From Lepas anatifera (taxonomy: Eukaryota > Arthropoda > Thecostraca > Lepadidae), in assembly GCA_034440635.1 (NCBI GenBank), contig JAOTON010002088.1:806001-870000 (forward strand): a stretch of DNA of 64,000 nucleotides. The letters are read 5' to 3'. The position numbers and the translations under genes are program-made. Below, piece by piece: positions 1 to 63,588 of this stretch (position 1 is its first letter; every line of letters starts with the position of its first letter). A model generated the notes under the pieces. That model was not told the DNA's origin and searched no databases. It saw nothing but the letters and a program-made list of their open reading frames with translations.

Positions 1-843
1 GCATTGACGGGGGTCTGAGCCACCTTCGCATTGACGGGGGAGGGCGGGTACCCGCCCCCCTAAGATCTTGAGAACCACGGTAGGCAGCGAAAAACGGTAA
101 ACGGCGTTGGGCTGCCCATCCACTTCTCCATCGAAAACATTTGAACCATTTTTTTGTCAGGTCACATTTAAGGTCACGAGAGGTCAAAACATGCCCGTCA
201 TAGGGATAACATGTAAAATTCAGTTTTTCGGGCATTACATCTGAACAAGTAAAGATAGAGCAAAACGACTTAAACTATATGAATCCTCTTAGCAAGCCGA
301 ATCGAATGATATATAATTTGACCTTGCTAGGTCAAATCAAGGATTTGACCTGACCTGAGGGCAAGTCAGGGTCAAATTATATAAAATGCATATCATTAGA
401 ACTGCAAAGCCCAGGCGAGTCTAATGCAGCTAAAATAAATGCTCTATCGCCATCCGTTACTGAGTTATTCCATAAAAACCATTTTTCCCATGTATTTCCA
501 ACTGAGAGGTCATGCGTCGTACCTGACCTTAGGTCATCGATATCAAAAATACCGGAACATATTTTAGAGAAATCGGTGGGGCCATTATGTGATATGAGTT
601 TCAATCGGATAAGTTCACCCTGCTCCGACTTATGCTATCTTAAACTTTTTTTGAGGTCGGGTCACTTGACCTGTACTGGTGACCTGACCTGAGATGACTT
701 ACCTTAAAATTTTCACAGAAGTTGTAAAAATGATGAGGGAAAAGGTATACTAAGTACGGCGGCGCTACGCGCCGCCGTTTTTCTGCTGTCTCCGAAAAAC
801 CCGAGGGGGGCGGGTACCCGCCCCCCGTCAATGCGCGTGTTAA
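1..843 (+). mobile_element. TTAA element family 1, copy a (left tip outside window)
   Basis: Aligns almost base for base with 55947-56804. The right end CCCGTCAATGCGCGTGTTAA (840-843 is TTAA) is the inverted complement of the left end TTAACACGCGCATTGACGGG seen in the other copy; this copy starts at GCATTGACGG, so about nine bases of its left tip are outside the window. No transposase. TTAA ends with inverted repeats are the mark of piggyBac-type insertion (inference). Interior is rich in TGACCT/AGGTCA. Confidence 0.85.
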
Positions 844-1340
844 GGTCAGGTACGGATATCACTTCTCCACTGGAAACGCGTGGAGAAAACGGGAATAGGC
901 AAAAGATGACCTTATTTCTGTAGATGCGGCTTATAATACTTTCATATTCTCCAAATCGTAGTATCTTGAGCCCCTCTCCAGAGTTTTGTTGTAAGTTTGG
1001 ACCTGTGATCTCTGAGAGGTCATCTGGGACTACAAGGAAGTTTTTAGAATTCGGTCAATGACTTCGCAGGGAAGGATGACAGAACCTTTATTTTGATAGG
1101 ATTACGTTTGGATTATCATTGTGAGTCTATTGATATGCATACTGACTATTTTAGTTCAGATGGGGACCTTGACCAGTCCTAAGGTCAGGTCAATTTCATG
1201 TGTTGACCTAGTATGGTTTTATTATACATCATGCAATTCGTCACAACGAGAGGAGACGAATAGCGCCTAAAAAATGACTCTAACCCAGCTCAGACGGTAG
1301 AGTCAAGAATCTTTTCTTTGACCTGTCACCTTCTTTGATC
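844..1340 (-). mobile_element. Family 6 fragment, inverted
   Basis: The stretch around 890-1050 is the reverse complement of 14900-15040 and 62650-62790, sharing the core GATGACCTCTCAGAG and CATACTACGATTTG-like blocks. It is a partial copy of the TGACCT-rich repeat called family 6 here. Ends cannot be fixed. Confidence 0.6.
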
Positions 1341-1983
1341 TGTCATGACCTCAATATTGACAGGAGCCAAAAAGTTACCGGTCTAGTTTGTTCATTTCTT
1401 ATAACACCCTCGTATTCGGCGTCGCAAATCTTATGGGTGGGACATCGCCTGACAGTCTTGTCACTCGAACTACGGTTTCTGCTTTTCTACCGCCTACCAG
1501 TGTGGTCCTTTGTAAATCTGACTTTTTGTATGTAGTTCATAGAGCTATACCCCGCGAGTACTTTTTGTGACAGCTACCAAATCCGTGTTTCTCGTTCCCA
1601 ACGTCCAGGCCGGATTCCATCTCTTCTCCCCGTAACAATCCAAAGCGAGCCTGTCCGAGAGTAGGAGTGGAAGGACCTGGAATACGGACGCTGGTTCCTC
1701 CGTAAACGGTGAGTTCTGCCAGAGCAGAATTATGACATCCGTATTTTAGGCTCTGCAAAACTCATGTCAGTTCAGACCCCATCAATGTATGATCAATGAT
1801 TCTCCCTTTGTGACTGTAAGCCCGTGTCCCAACCACAGACACCAAGAATCTAGCGAGCTGGATCAGCCGAAAAAAACTGTCGTTTGGATCTGGCTTGATA
1901 CGCTTACTCGCATACCTCAGCACCACTGTGCTTTTTGGTATACTGTTCTGACTACTTGCCCAGCCCCTGTGAACTGCACTCAC
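1341..1983. other. Unassigned 3' flank of exon 18
   Basis: No recognised gene or repeat. An open frame on the minus strand (1537-1758) follows a CAG and reads ALAELTVYGGTSVRIPG, which could pass for a kinase-SAM linker, but its phase does not fit exon 18 and no SAM motif is present, so it is not annotated as an exon. Confidence 0.4.
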
Positions 1984-53202
<51,219 letters not shown>

Positions 53203-54962
53203 TCTCGAAACGTGAGTCAGTCGACAGGATATCCGCTCAGATTTCAGCATTTCTTCAGCTGCAACAAATGTGCGAAGCTCTAATTTCTCGGATAGGGAGC
53301 TGTATGCACACTTCAGTTATGGATCTATGCTGGTTGTTTACGGAGGGGGGAAGGTGGAAACTGGGGGAAAGTTCCTTGTTTGCTCTTTCCCCAGCCATCA
53401 GCGGACACACTGCCCTCTTTATCGGGGGCGTTCTCATAGAGATGCCTGGAGTTAATCTGATGGTGACTAAGTTTCTGATTAATTGGATAGTTCCTATTAT
53501 GAGTAATAGCAAAGCCCCAGTCATCCCTTTTCACGATCCTCACGACATTTTAGCCGAGCATCCCTTTTCGCGATCCTCCCCTGCATGCTGTATGTAATCT
53601 GAGGCCCCATTATTGAGTAATAGGTATGTTCTTATTGATAAGAGGATTATGCTACATATGAGGACGTTCTCTCTAAATTTTCTTCATCATTAGCCAACCC
53701 AAGACAAGTACAGGCCACAACTTATTTGAAAACTAACTTGAGTAGCAACTGAGAACTGTTCTTCGCTTCCAAGGTGACATCTTCTCAAACATGATTTCCA
53801 ACCGTCCGAGCACCCTGCGTTTGCAGTTTGGCGTTGTGGTAGGTATGGAATCAGGTATGCATGTTTTGTCAAATTCACGTGCGCTGCGATGATTTTGGCA
53901 GATACAACTTGTAAGCCGAACGGCATCCTCTTTAACTTGGAGCTTAGCAACGTACCGACAGCGAGGTCACATGTCGCTGGAGGTGAAAAAGTGTAAGGAC
54001 AGCTTGGACTAGGGCAAATAGCCATATTCTATCTCCAGAAAGGCCTAAAAATGCAAGCATCAACAGAACATACAGATATAACGTGCCAGTCCGAGCTGAA
54101 CGCTGGCGCTAACCGACTGCATTACCCAAACACTCAAGGTTAGTTCAAATACACTTTCGTATTCAGGGTCGGATCCCGACCGACGCTTTGGGGAAGGGGG
54201 GGGCTACGGGGTCCAACATCGTGAAAAACGTGTTTTTTAAATGGTAAAAAAATCTGGGGATGTAGAGCAATCGCCCGCTTTACTCCCCCCTTTCCCTGCA
54301 TGGATCAGCCAGTGTCAGTATTTTTCTGTACTGATTGTGTGTATATCTGAGAAGGAAAAAGATATGGCACACTACTTCTGAGTTCCGAGCCCTCCTTGTA
54401 CTTGCTGCTATCAACAATTAATACTTCAGCTGCTGGTTATGATTCCCCCGAGTGCACAGATAACGCTATCCGAGCTCGAGTCAAGGATATATTTTCTGTT
54501 TGAGTTAAGTTCCGATAGTCTTAAGTGCTACTGCGCCATTTGCCTAGAGCCTATGTCTAAGCATATTGCCGCTACGAAGGGGTATTGGGCATATGGCAAA
54601 GGCGTAACCAGAATTTGGTCTTTGACGCTAGTGAGTGGGCTCCCTGCCCGGTAATCTCTTTAGGACCTCGCGCGCCTAATCTCTTAAACTTTTCATTGTC
54701 ATATTCTGGCTTTTAGTATTCGTAGACTAAAATGTGATGCGCATAGTTTAGCGGTGCTGGACATGCGACCCAAAAATAGATGGTCCACTATCGCTATTCA
54801 GTGAACGAAAATTTGACACTCCAAGGACGCGACTTCGAAATCACTGAATATTGATCTATGCCAAAACTGTGATAGCTTATTCCGCGATCAGTAATTGTCA
54901 GCAATGTTTTTTTGCGAAGAAATAATGACTGGCCAGTCGGTGGGCGGCCACCTCCCGGCGGG
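53203..54962. other. 5' flank of the Eph coding region
   Basis: Should hold the 5' UTR and promoter or a further intron. I cannot identify a TATA box, initiator or non-coding exon with any support, and see no repeat family here. Confidence 0.3.
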
Positions 54963-55145
54963 TCTGGTAACAGAACAGTTGGTGGGTTAATCCAACCCCG
55001 CGCGGTAGCGCGGAAATATCAAGTAACAACTTTAAAACAAGAACTAAGTAAAGTAATGAGTCTGGTAACAGAACAGTTGGTTGGTTAATCCAGCCTCGCG
55101 CGGTAGCGCGGAAGTATCAAGTAAAAATGTTAAAACAATAACTAA
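54963..55145. repeat. Tandem duplication, period 98 bp
   Basis: TCTGGTAACAGAACAGTTGG recurs at 54963 and 55061, followed in both by GGTTAATCCA and the small hairpin CGCGCGGTAGCGCGG. Confidence 0.9.
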
Positions 55146-55267
55146 GAATTGCGGAATTATAGGAAACCGCAATTGCGGTTTCAGAGCAAGTTATATTCTA
55201 ATTTCTGTCATCGCATGTTGATAGTCCATGATTGCAGGTACTTAAGCGAGGAGTTTAGTTCTCTTTG

Positions 55268-55490
55268 CGATTTACTCAATCACAGTGGCAGATCTAGCCG
55301 GTAGGCTTGAGAGTTGAAGCACCAAAACCTTGCTTATAAACTAAAAATGAGTCGAGGCAAAAAAATGAGGTCGACAGCTTTGAGAACGGGGGGAGGGGAA
55401 CATAGTTTTGCCCCGAGATTTTCCGTTTCAGGGGCGAATGCCTTCGCGGGCAAGGTTTCCCCCTTGATCCGCCACTGCTCAATCAGATCA
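55268..55490. mobile_element. Short MITE, CAGTGGCRGATC inverted ends
   Basis: Left CAGTGGCAGATCTAG, right CTTGATCCGCCACTG, about 0.22 kb, G/C tracts inside; related to the GGCGGATCCAG family. Confidence 0.65.
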
Positions 55491-55946
55491 AGGAATGCCA
55501 AATTTATGTTACCAAATGCTTATGCCGGGCTTGGTAACACTAGTGGGGCATTCCACGACGAATCGACAAAGCTATGGATTGAAATAGCACCCTTATATCC
55601 CAGATTTTCATGAAAATTTGGGACTGGGTTCTCAGTGGTGCTGAAAACGACTGTGGTATTTTAAGTCTCGCCCGGATAATGGTTTCGGAGTTATAGCCTC
55701 AGGCAATACAGCATCGGACTCGTGCATGAACTTTTGGCTAGTTTTTAGCCATCTAAATTGAAGGTATTCCTACAAAAATTACATTAAAATAATCTCAGAA
55801 GTCTGAACAATAAACACATGTAAGTTTAATTATATTAATTGGCACGAATATGTATAAATGCAACTCCAAAATGTTTGCAAAGATGACCATACATACTTCC
55901 TATATTTGTATTGACTTCAAAACACCTTCAGGTGGAAGAGCATTGC

Positions 55947-56804
55947 TTAACACGCGCATTGACGGGGGTCTGAGCCACCTTCGTAGGGGCTCAGACCCGC
56001 CCGGGGGGCGGGTACCCGCCCCCCTAAGATCTCGAGAACCACGGTAGGTAGCGAAAAACGGTAAACGGCGTTGGGCTGACCATCCACTTCTCCATCGAAA
56101 ATATTTGGACCATTTTTTGTCAGGTCACATTTAAGGTCACGAGAGGTCAAAACATGCCGTCATAGGGATAACATGTAAATTCAGTTGTTTGGCCATTACA
56201 TCTGAACAAGTAAAGATAGAGCAAAACGACTTAAACCATATGAATCCTCTCAGCAAGCCAAATCGAATAAAATATAATTTGACCTTGCTAGGTCAAATCA
56301 AGGATTTGACCTGACCTGAGGTCAGGTCAGGGTCAAATTATATAAAAATACATATCATTAGAACCGCAAAGCCCAGGCGAGTCTAATGCAGCAAAAATAA
56401 ATGCTCTATCGCCATCCGTTACTGAGTTATTCCGTAAAAACCATTTTTTCCCATATATTTCAAATGTAGAGGTCATGCCTCGTACCTGACCTTAGGTCAT
56501 CGATATCAAAAATACCGGAACATATTTTAGAGAACTCGGTGGGGTCATCATGTGATATGAGTTTCAATCGGATAAGTTCACCCTGCTCCAACTTATGCTA
56601 TCTTAAACTTTTTTGAGGTCGGGTCTCTTGACCTGTACTGGTGACCTGACCTGAGATGACCTAACCTTAAAGTTTTCACAGAAGTCGTAAAAATGATGAG
56701 GAAAAAGGTATGCCAAGTACGGTGGCGCTACGCGCCGCCGTTTTTCTTCTATCTCCGAAAAACCCGAGGGGGCGGGTACCCGCCCCCGTCAATGCGCGTG
56801 TTAA
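55947..56804 (+). mobile_element. TTAA element family 1, copy b (complete)
   Basis: 858 bp with TTAA at both ends and inverted repeats: TTAACACGCGCATTGACGGG on the left, CCCGTCAATGCGCGTGTTAA on the right. GGGTACCC blocks lie inside each end. Used here as the reference copy. Confidence 0.9.
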
Positions 56805-57437
56805 ACTACATAAAACGTCAATAAAAGGAATGGAGTCTACACAGCAAAACCAGTACCGAGCACCGCAGAACAAGCCCAACACCGTTGCCGGCCACTAAGC
56901 CTGCAGTCGGCACGCCGCATAGACGCGTCCGGTTGGTATTGGTGTAACGTGGAGGAGAGAACTGAGCAAGGCTGTGCTTCGGTGACGCTGCGAATGAACT
57001 TGATGTGGAGTGGCAGTTACTATTGCTCACATAAAAATTTGAGCCGTTCCGAAAACTAAACGTATTACCGTAACATTCGTAACAGTACCGACACTCTGGT
57101 GCATTTGCTGGGAAATGAAGCGGCAGGATAATGCGTCAGAAGCCGAATATTACTGCTGTCTTAGGTTTGTTTTAGGTAGTTTTATTTTTCTACCCATACC
57201 CTAAACAAGTTAAATGTATCCCAGCTCAATTATAGTCGCACACATCACAGAAAAAAACACACAACGTTCACACCGACAGCCGCTTTTCGAACATATATGA
57301 TTAAGACATGCTACTTTAACTACGATCTGACCCACGGATCGGGAGAGCACTCCATCACGTGGCGACATTGAACTTCACATATTCAATGTGAAACTCGAAC
57401 CTTCTCTCCCTCATCATTCGAGAGCTCATGCACAATA

Positions 57438-57842
57438 ATGTTCTTCGAATTAATCGGTATGAACCTGTGAATCTTCAATGTTCCTTTTCTCGTGATCGCC
57501 TTATCGAAGCGTTTTCTGAGCTCAGCAGCTACTAATTTGAGTACTTTTTGTTTTTGCAATACATCTTAAGGATGGCAATAACTTTCCTCTTGTTATCGTA
57601 TGTTAGCCATAACGATACAAAATGTAAATTTCCATTGTATTCTTATGGAAATTTACATTTTGTATCGTTATGGCTAACATACTATAACAAGAGGAAAGTT
57701 ATTGCCATTCTTAAGATGTATTGCAAAAACAAAAAGTACTCAAATTAGTAGCTGCTGAGCTCAGAAAACGCTTCCATAAGGCGATCACGAGAAAAGGAAC
57801 ATTGAAGATTCACAGGTTCATACCGGTTAATTCGAAGAACAT
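57438..57842. repeat. Palindrome, two 198-bp arms, 9-bp loop
   Basis: Left arm 57438-57635 and right arm 57645-57842 are near-perfect reverse complements (for example AACGATACAAAATGTAAATT against AATTTACATTTTGTATCGTT). Only a few mismatches, such as TCTTAAGGATGG against CCATTCTTAAGA. Loop TGTATTCTT. No coding capacity. Confidence 0.93.
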
Positions 57843-58022
57843 TTGGTCTCTCGAGACCCCAAAAAAGACCTGACCTTAAAGTTGTATAAGCATTTTCGGT
57901 AGAAATCGAGGCAAGCAATGGAACACTGCTTTTCGTTTTTCCCTTCCAAGCATGGTTGCTGACCCCGTAGGGGGATGGGTACCCCCATGCAAAGGTGGCC
58001 CGGGGCCTCATACCAATGCGTT

Positions 58023-58933
58023 TTAACAAGCACACTGGAGGGGAGCCTCGGAGGCCCCCACCAACTTTTTTCTAGGTGGCCGGAGAACCCTTCGTGGCCA
58101 AAAAACGTTATTTAGCTTCTTTTGAGAATATTCAATGACACGTCAATTGGTCAAATAGTCTTGAAAATCGGTCCCAAATTTTGTAATTATTGGCCTTCAA
58201 AGTTAAAACCTTAACTTTGAGATCGCCGCAATTGCGCTGTTGCACCAGTTCGCGTGCATCAAAGACCGACTGGCAAAGTTATGGCGCCATATAAAACGAG
58301 ATTATATGTCAAGTTCACCCCACGTGAAGGTCAGAGTCACAGTTCAAGGTCATATCAGCATTCTCAAAGTCATTGGTCCGGTGCTTCCGGTCGCATGGCG
58401 TTACCCAGTATGACGTATATTATGCTACGACGTCATAGTTAAGATAAATTAACGTAAAGTTCAAGGTCACAGGTCAAAGTAAAATGTCATGGGTAAAGGT
58501 CAATCCTCATTTCCCGTCTAACGGTTGCTATGGTGCTAGTCATGGTGTAATTATAGGGAATATGCCATATTGCAGCATCATAGGTCAATGACCTTGAATG
58601 ACCTTGACCCCAATAGTTAATTCAATATTTTTGGGACGTTCTCACTATGACCTTGGTCCGTTTAGTGCATTCTGGACATTTTTACGCTTTATCACGGCAT
58701 TTCCAGATGAATCCCCAGCACGGCTAATGTTTGACCTTTATGACCTCGTTTGAACTCGACGATACTGACCTAGGTCAATTAAGGTCGGCCATAATATAGA
58801 TTTCAATAGTTCCCCCAAACAAGTCCCCAACCGGATTTTTTTCTAAGCCTCCTAGTTTCCGAGAGCTCAGGGGCCTACCAGTCCCCCCTCCAGTGCGCGT
58901 AAGTGTCGGATCCCTCTCCTGTGCGGGTGTTAA
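58023..58933 (+). mobile_element. TTAA element family 3, copy b
   Basis: Starts TTAACAAGCACACTGGAGGG, ends CCTCTCCTGTGCGGGTGTTAA (last 21 bases), 0.91 kb, collinear with 25308-26193. Confidence 0.82.
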
Positions 58934-59342
58934 GGAATGGGACATTGATCACAATTTTTTTTTAAATTTATTGTTTTAAATATAATTATTATTTTAAATA
59001 CATCCTTACCCTCATTTCCGACCAATTCCACCATTGTAAACCTTTTTCGTGACCAAAGACGTTTGACAGTCACAGTGACGGCGGGCCGCGCCTGCGCACG
59101 AACCTCACAAAAGTTGGAATCGTGACGTTTAGGAGCTCAGAACTCGCTTTCTGTTAAAGACTCCATTCTTTTTATTTCTGAGTCTTATAGAGAAAAGCAT
59201 AATGAGGAATATGAGTCTCGAAAAGTTTGAAATAGTCATAGGAAAATAGCTTTTTATAGATTTTGAGAAATTCAAGAATGTATAATGTATTCAAAATTTT
59301 ATGTTATATATTATATCTTTACAGAGCCATCGTAGTTCGTCC

Positions 59343-60333
59343 TTAACCCGTGCCACACCGGGGGAACGGCCCCACCGGGGGAATACGATGGCCCCCCTCT
59401 AACTCCGAAAATATGTGGGTTCAAGCGCAAATCTGCAAACTACATTGGAAAGCTTGCGTGAATTCGGTAAGAACTTGCTTAGAATGTTTAAGCGCTCAGG
59501 TCAATGATTGGACCTCCAGAGGTCAAGTTAGGCCACGATAGGTTACTTTCACTCAAATATGCAATGCTTAAGCAAACTGGGCATAACTCGTATGCCATTA
59601 GAGCTATTGAGATCTGGTAAAGTACATTTGATAGGAAAATGCAAGACCTTTCCCCACCATGTGAAACGTAATGACCTCCCGTCAGTGGTTTGACCTCCTG
59701 AGGTCACGAAAAGTCAGAAATTTACCTTGCTGTATATAAAATGAAAGCCAGTGACGAGACATACACGATGGTGTTTGATTCAGCGCTCTGGCTTACTTAG
59801 GTCAAAAGTTATAGTCAAAATACTGTTTTGACCCCTGGTGACCTTGGATGGCCTCAGAGAGATCAAAGGGCAAATATTGTCCCTGGGATCCGTAAAAGGG
59901 TGTCTGAGAACGCTGTTCTGTGCAAGCCGAGCTTTTGCAATCGTTTTTGTGACTTTTAGATAATAAGACAGCTTTTCCCATGCTTTTTCAATGGGAGAGG
60001 TTACCTCGTGACCTGACCTCAGGTCACGAAATCGAAAAAATCCCGGATATACATCGTGTAGGCCCTAGAGTGGTCATGAAGTGTAGGAAGTTTCGAATCC
60101 ATCGGCTTAAAAATGTAGCTCTTACAGAGCTCAAAAGTTGAAGTGAGGTGGCCTTGGTTGACCTCGCCTGGTGAACTGACCTATGGTGACCCAAGGTAGA
60201 CAATTTCAGGGTTGGTGGGAAAATGATGGGGTGAGAGGTAGAACCTTCAACCGCAGTGCTGCACCTCATCGTTTTTCTGCTATCCTGGAAAAACCTTAGG
60301 GGGCATCGATGGCCCCGGTGGGGCGAGGGTTAA
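59343..60333 (+). mobile_element. TTAA element family 2, copy d
   Basis: Starts TTAACCCGTGCCACACCGGG, ends GGTGGGGCGAGGGTTAA, about 0.99 kb; a short deletion near 59700 compared with copy a. Confidence 0.87.
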
Positions 60334-60742
60334 GAGACCTAGCTCAAGTTTGTATGGTATTTGTATAAGCATAGGTACAGGTAAAATTTCATATTTAAAA
60401 AGACATGTAAGTGAGCATGGTCAAAATTCATGAGGCTATAATCTTCAAACCGTAAATCAGGGAGGAAAATGAATACACAAATTGTCATCAGCTCCATCAA
60501 TAGTCCCGCTGACAAAAAGTACACCGAAATATGCGATATAAGGGTGTTATCGACTTGTTGATCTGTCGTGGAATGCCCCTAGTATGGGTTATAGACTACA
60601 GTGACGTGTGTTTTTAGGAGGTTGGCATTAGTTACTCTGGTACACCAGGGGAAATATATTTTTTGATGCCAGTCATTAGGTATGTATATTTCAAACATTT
60701 TACGCCTTTTAAGCGATACATTTCAATAATGAACGTCATTTC

Positions 60743-62254
60743 TTAACCCTATTTCCAACGGGCTCCCGGCTACCTCTATTTTCCAACAGGGGGCAGATTC
60801 TGCCCCCTCCTAAGATCTCAACACCTACCCGGTCGATTTTTAAAATTCAAACAGAAATCGATTCCTCTTGCGCTAAAATCCATTTTGAAATAAGAAAATT
60901 TTAAAATCTTAAAATTGAGGGTAGGGGATTGAAAATATACAAAATTTCTGCCTTTTTAAGATCATCCGTACCTCTTTCTCAAAAAACTATAAATTAACAG
61001 GAGATGCTTGGAAATGATCATATGTCTCATTCTGGCGAAATTCAAAATTCAAGGGCGGTTCTAGGGCCAGAAATTTGGGGGAATTATATGAATATTTTTC
61101 GTATATATTTTTGCAGAAATACACACGCCAGGTAAAGTGTGATTTCTCTGATGTCAAGCAAAGTGCTCAAATTCCACAAATATTTCAGAGGCGGATTCAG
61201 GGAGGCAAAAATGGGGTAGGACACAAACTACCCCGCCTTTCAGGTATGGCTACTTTTCGAATAACCCCACCTTTATCCACCCGTGCCCGACCCGGGGAAC
61301 ACTCCTGGATCCGCCTATGGATGAATTGTGTCCATTTGGCGTTAAGACTAAATGCATATATACGATGCTTGCCCCATTCAATGCAGACACAACACTAAAA
61401 TACGCTTGAAAGCTAGTGAACCCCCTAATTACGGTACCTGAGCACGCCTTTGATATCCTATTATCATATAATACACGGATGGGATCAATTCATCCTTATT
61501 TTTACCCCTCCTATCCATTCTGTAGGCAGTTTCTTCACTTCGAAAGAGTTCGATTGGATAACATTGTATACCCCCATTTTGAGCTCCTGGAACCGCCTAT
61601 GGCCAAAAATATACCGAAATACACATAAACTGTCATCCCAAATCTTATTTGGTGTTAGAACTAAATGCAATAGTTACATCGCTTTGCCCCATTCAATGCA
61701 CACACAACAATAAAAGGAACTTGTGCGAGTGAACCCCCTAATTACGGTACCTCAGCACACCTATGGCTCATCATCATATTATACACATATGGGATCAATA
61801 CATGGTTATGTTTACCCCTCCCGAACATTCTATACGCAATATATTTACTTTGGAAGAGTTCGGATGGATAACATTGTAAACCCCCCCCATTTTGAGCTTC
61901 TGGAACTGCCTATGTGGCCAATATTATATCAAAATACACATCGACTGTCATCCTAAATCTCAGTAAGAGCATTCAAACATTACAACTGCCACCAATTCGT
62001 AACAGACAGCTTTATTGCAGGACAAACGCAACGCAGGCGACAATGCTCGACTTCTGGATAAGACCCCCAAATCAGCGAGCCATAGCTCCGCCTCTGGCGC
62101 ATATATATTTTCAAAAATATTAAGGGCACACACGCTATTTAGTTATAAGAAAAATTACAAAATTTAAACAGCCTATCCCAAACCGTTTCGGAGATACTAT
62201 GGAAAAACCTGAGGGGTGGGCAGAATCTGCCTCCCCTGTTGGAAATAGGGTTAA
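60743..62254 (+). mobile_element. TTAA element family 7, 1.5 kb
   Basis: Left TTAACCCTATTTCCAACGGG, right CTGTTGGAAATAGGGTTAA, with CAGATTCTGCC / GGCAGAATCTGCC near each end. Contains a short MITE (61188-61320) and a tandem duplication of about 310 bp (roughly 61330-61640 and 61645-61950; both carry GCCCCATTCAATGCA and CCCCCTAATTACGGTACCT). No TGACCT enrichment and no transposase. Confidence 0.82.
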
Positions 62255-62285
62255 ACCACCAGCTGATTAAACAATTTTGCAGTTT

Positions 62286-62990
62286 ATGACTCGTATTCGA
62301 TTAATTGGCATGCTGTTTAAGGGCCGAATGATGTCTCAGGTCAATGCTGAGGTCATGCCAGCTCAAAGAAGGTGTTTTGTTTGAGAAGAGTTTCTGGGTT
62401 CTAGCGTCTGACAGAGTTGAGTTAGAATCAAATTTTTAGGCACCATTCGCTTCCTCTTGTTATGGCAAGTCGAATATGACTTTATTAGGTCAAAACATAA
62501 AAATAACCTGACCTAAGGTTAGTTCAAGGTCATTATCTAACCTAGCGTAGTCAATATGCATATCAGTCTACTCACAATAATAATCCAAACGTAATAGTAT
62601 CAAAATAAAAGCTTTATCACCCCTTTCTTGCAAAGTGATTGACCCAAGTCTGAAAACCTGCTGCCCCAGATGACCTCTCAGAGGTCACAGGTCCGAACTT
62701 GCAGCATGAATATGGAAAGGGGCCTAGAATACTACGATTTGCAGAATATGAAGGTATTATACATTGCATCTACACAGAAAGAGCTATTTTTGCCCAATTC
62801 CAGTTTCCCACCTGCATTTCCACTGGAGATGTATGATCCGTATCTGACCCTAGGTCATCGATATGAAAAATCCCGGAATATATGTTGTGGAACTTGGTGG
62901 GCCAATTATGTGATATGAGCTTCAATTGGATAGATTAACCCTGTTCTTACTTATGCTATCTTAAACTTTTTGGAGGTGAGGTCACTAGAC
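62286..62990 (+). mobile_element. Family 6 element, uninterrupted copy
   Basis: Matches 13400-13660 followed directly by 14800-15210, that is, the sequence without the nested family 5 insertion. Ends beside the palindrome at 62971. Confidence 0.65.
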
Positions 62991-63000
62991 CTCACCTCCA
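62971..63000. repeat. Perfect 13-bp-arm hairpin
   Basis: TGGAGGTGAGGTC, ACTA, GACCTCACCTCCA. It occurs where other TTAA-family copies have a single GAGGTCAC block, so it may be a rearrangement scar. Confidence 0.9.
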
Positions 63001-63317
63001 GAACATACAGACTTTCTAGAACATACATCAATCTTCGCAAAGTGGCTCGCTTTGCTTCCTGGGGGACTAGGCTTTTCCAAATGGCTAATTTTCAAATTTA
63101 GCTAGGCTGTTTTGGTAGCTAGTCTAGGCTAATGTAGCTAAGCTAATTTTCAAATGGACTAGGCTAATTTCAAATGCAGCTTTCGAAAGCAGTGCATACA
63201 AAGATGGGGGTGTGTAACAAACAGTGCGCGTTGCACAAGCCAGTGTCATCAAAGCGTTCACTGCCCTAAACGTTAATGATGCAAACAAAATACAAGAAAA
63301 GTCCTAAAGGTGTTCTT

Positions 63318-63588
63318 TTAACTGATAAATCTTGCCGTGGAAGGTTCCACCAAACGCAATAAAGCCATCGTCAGTGCGGCGAAGGCGAGCATTCATAATC
63401 ACTACCATTGAAGTGACTTCGAAAGCACGTGTAACTAGATCAATAAAACCTGAACGGTGTCATGACGACAGCTCTCGAGAGACACTGGGGAGTGTGACAA
63501 GCTCACCTGAAGAAACACCACGTTGCCGCGTTGGGGCGTGAGTTTTTCGAAACAGTTATATGGATTATTGGCAAGGTTGGCATCTGTT
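63318..63588 (-). other. Two candidate exons of an unidentified upstream gene
   Basis: The minus strand shows a frame ANLANNPYNCFEKLTPQRGN and VVFLQ ending at CAG|GTGAGC (about 63588-63508), preceded by TATAACAG, and 90 bp further a frame TSMVVIMNARLRRTDDGFIA, FGGTFHGKIYQLKEHL, stop (about 63421-63318). Both look protein-like, but the phases across the short gap do not agree with the acceptors I can see, and I do not recognise the family. Could be chance. Confidence 0.25.

Larger units (their letters stand above)
55546..60579. mobile_element. Possible 5-kb inverted-end transposon containing other insertions
   Basis: GGGGCATTCCACGACGAATC at 55546 and its inverse ending GTCGTGGAATGCCCC at 60579 form imperfect inverted ends (about 22 of 25 match), both flanked by TAGT. 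Inside are family 1 copy b, a 400-bp palindrome, family 3 copy b and family 2 copy d; without them about 2.3 kb remain. No transposase recognised. Confidence 0.4.

Noticed and set aside
1537..1758. Possible Eph kinase-SAM linker exon
   Set aside because: Phase does not fit exon 18 at the obvious acceptor and no SAM signature follows.
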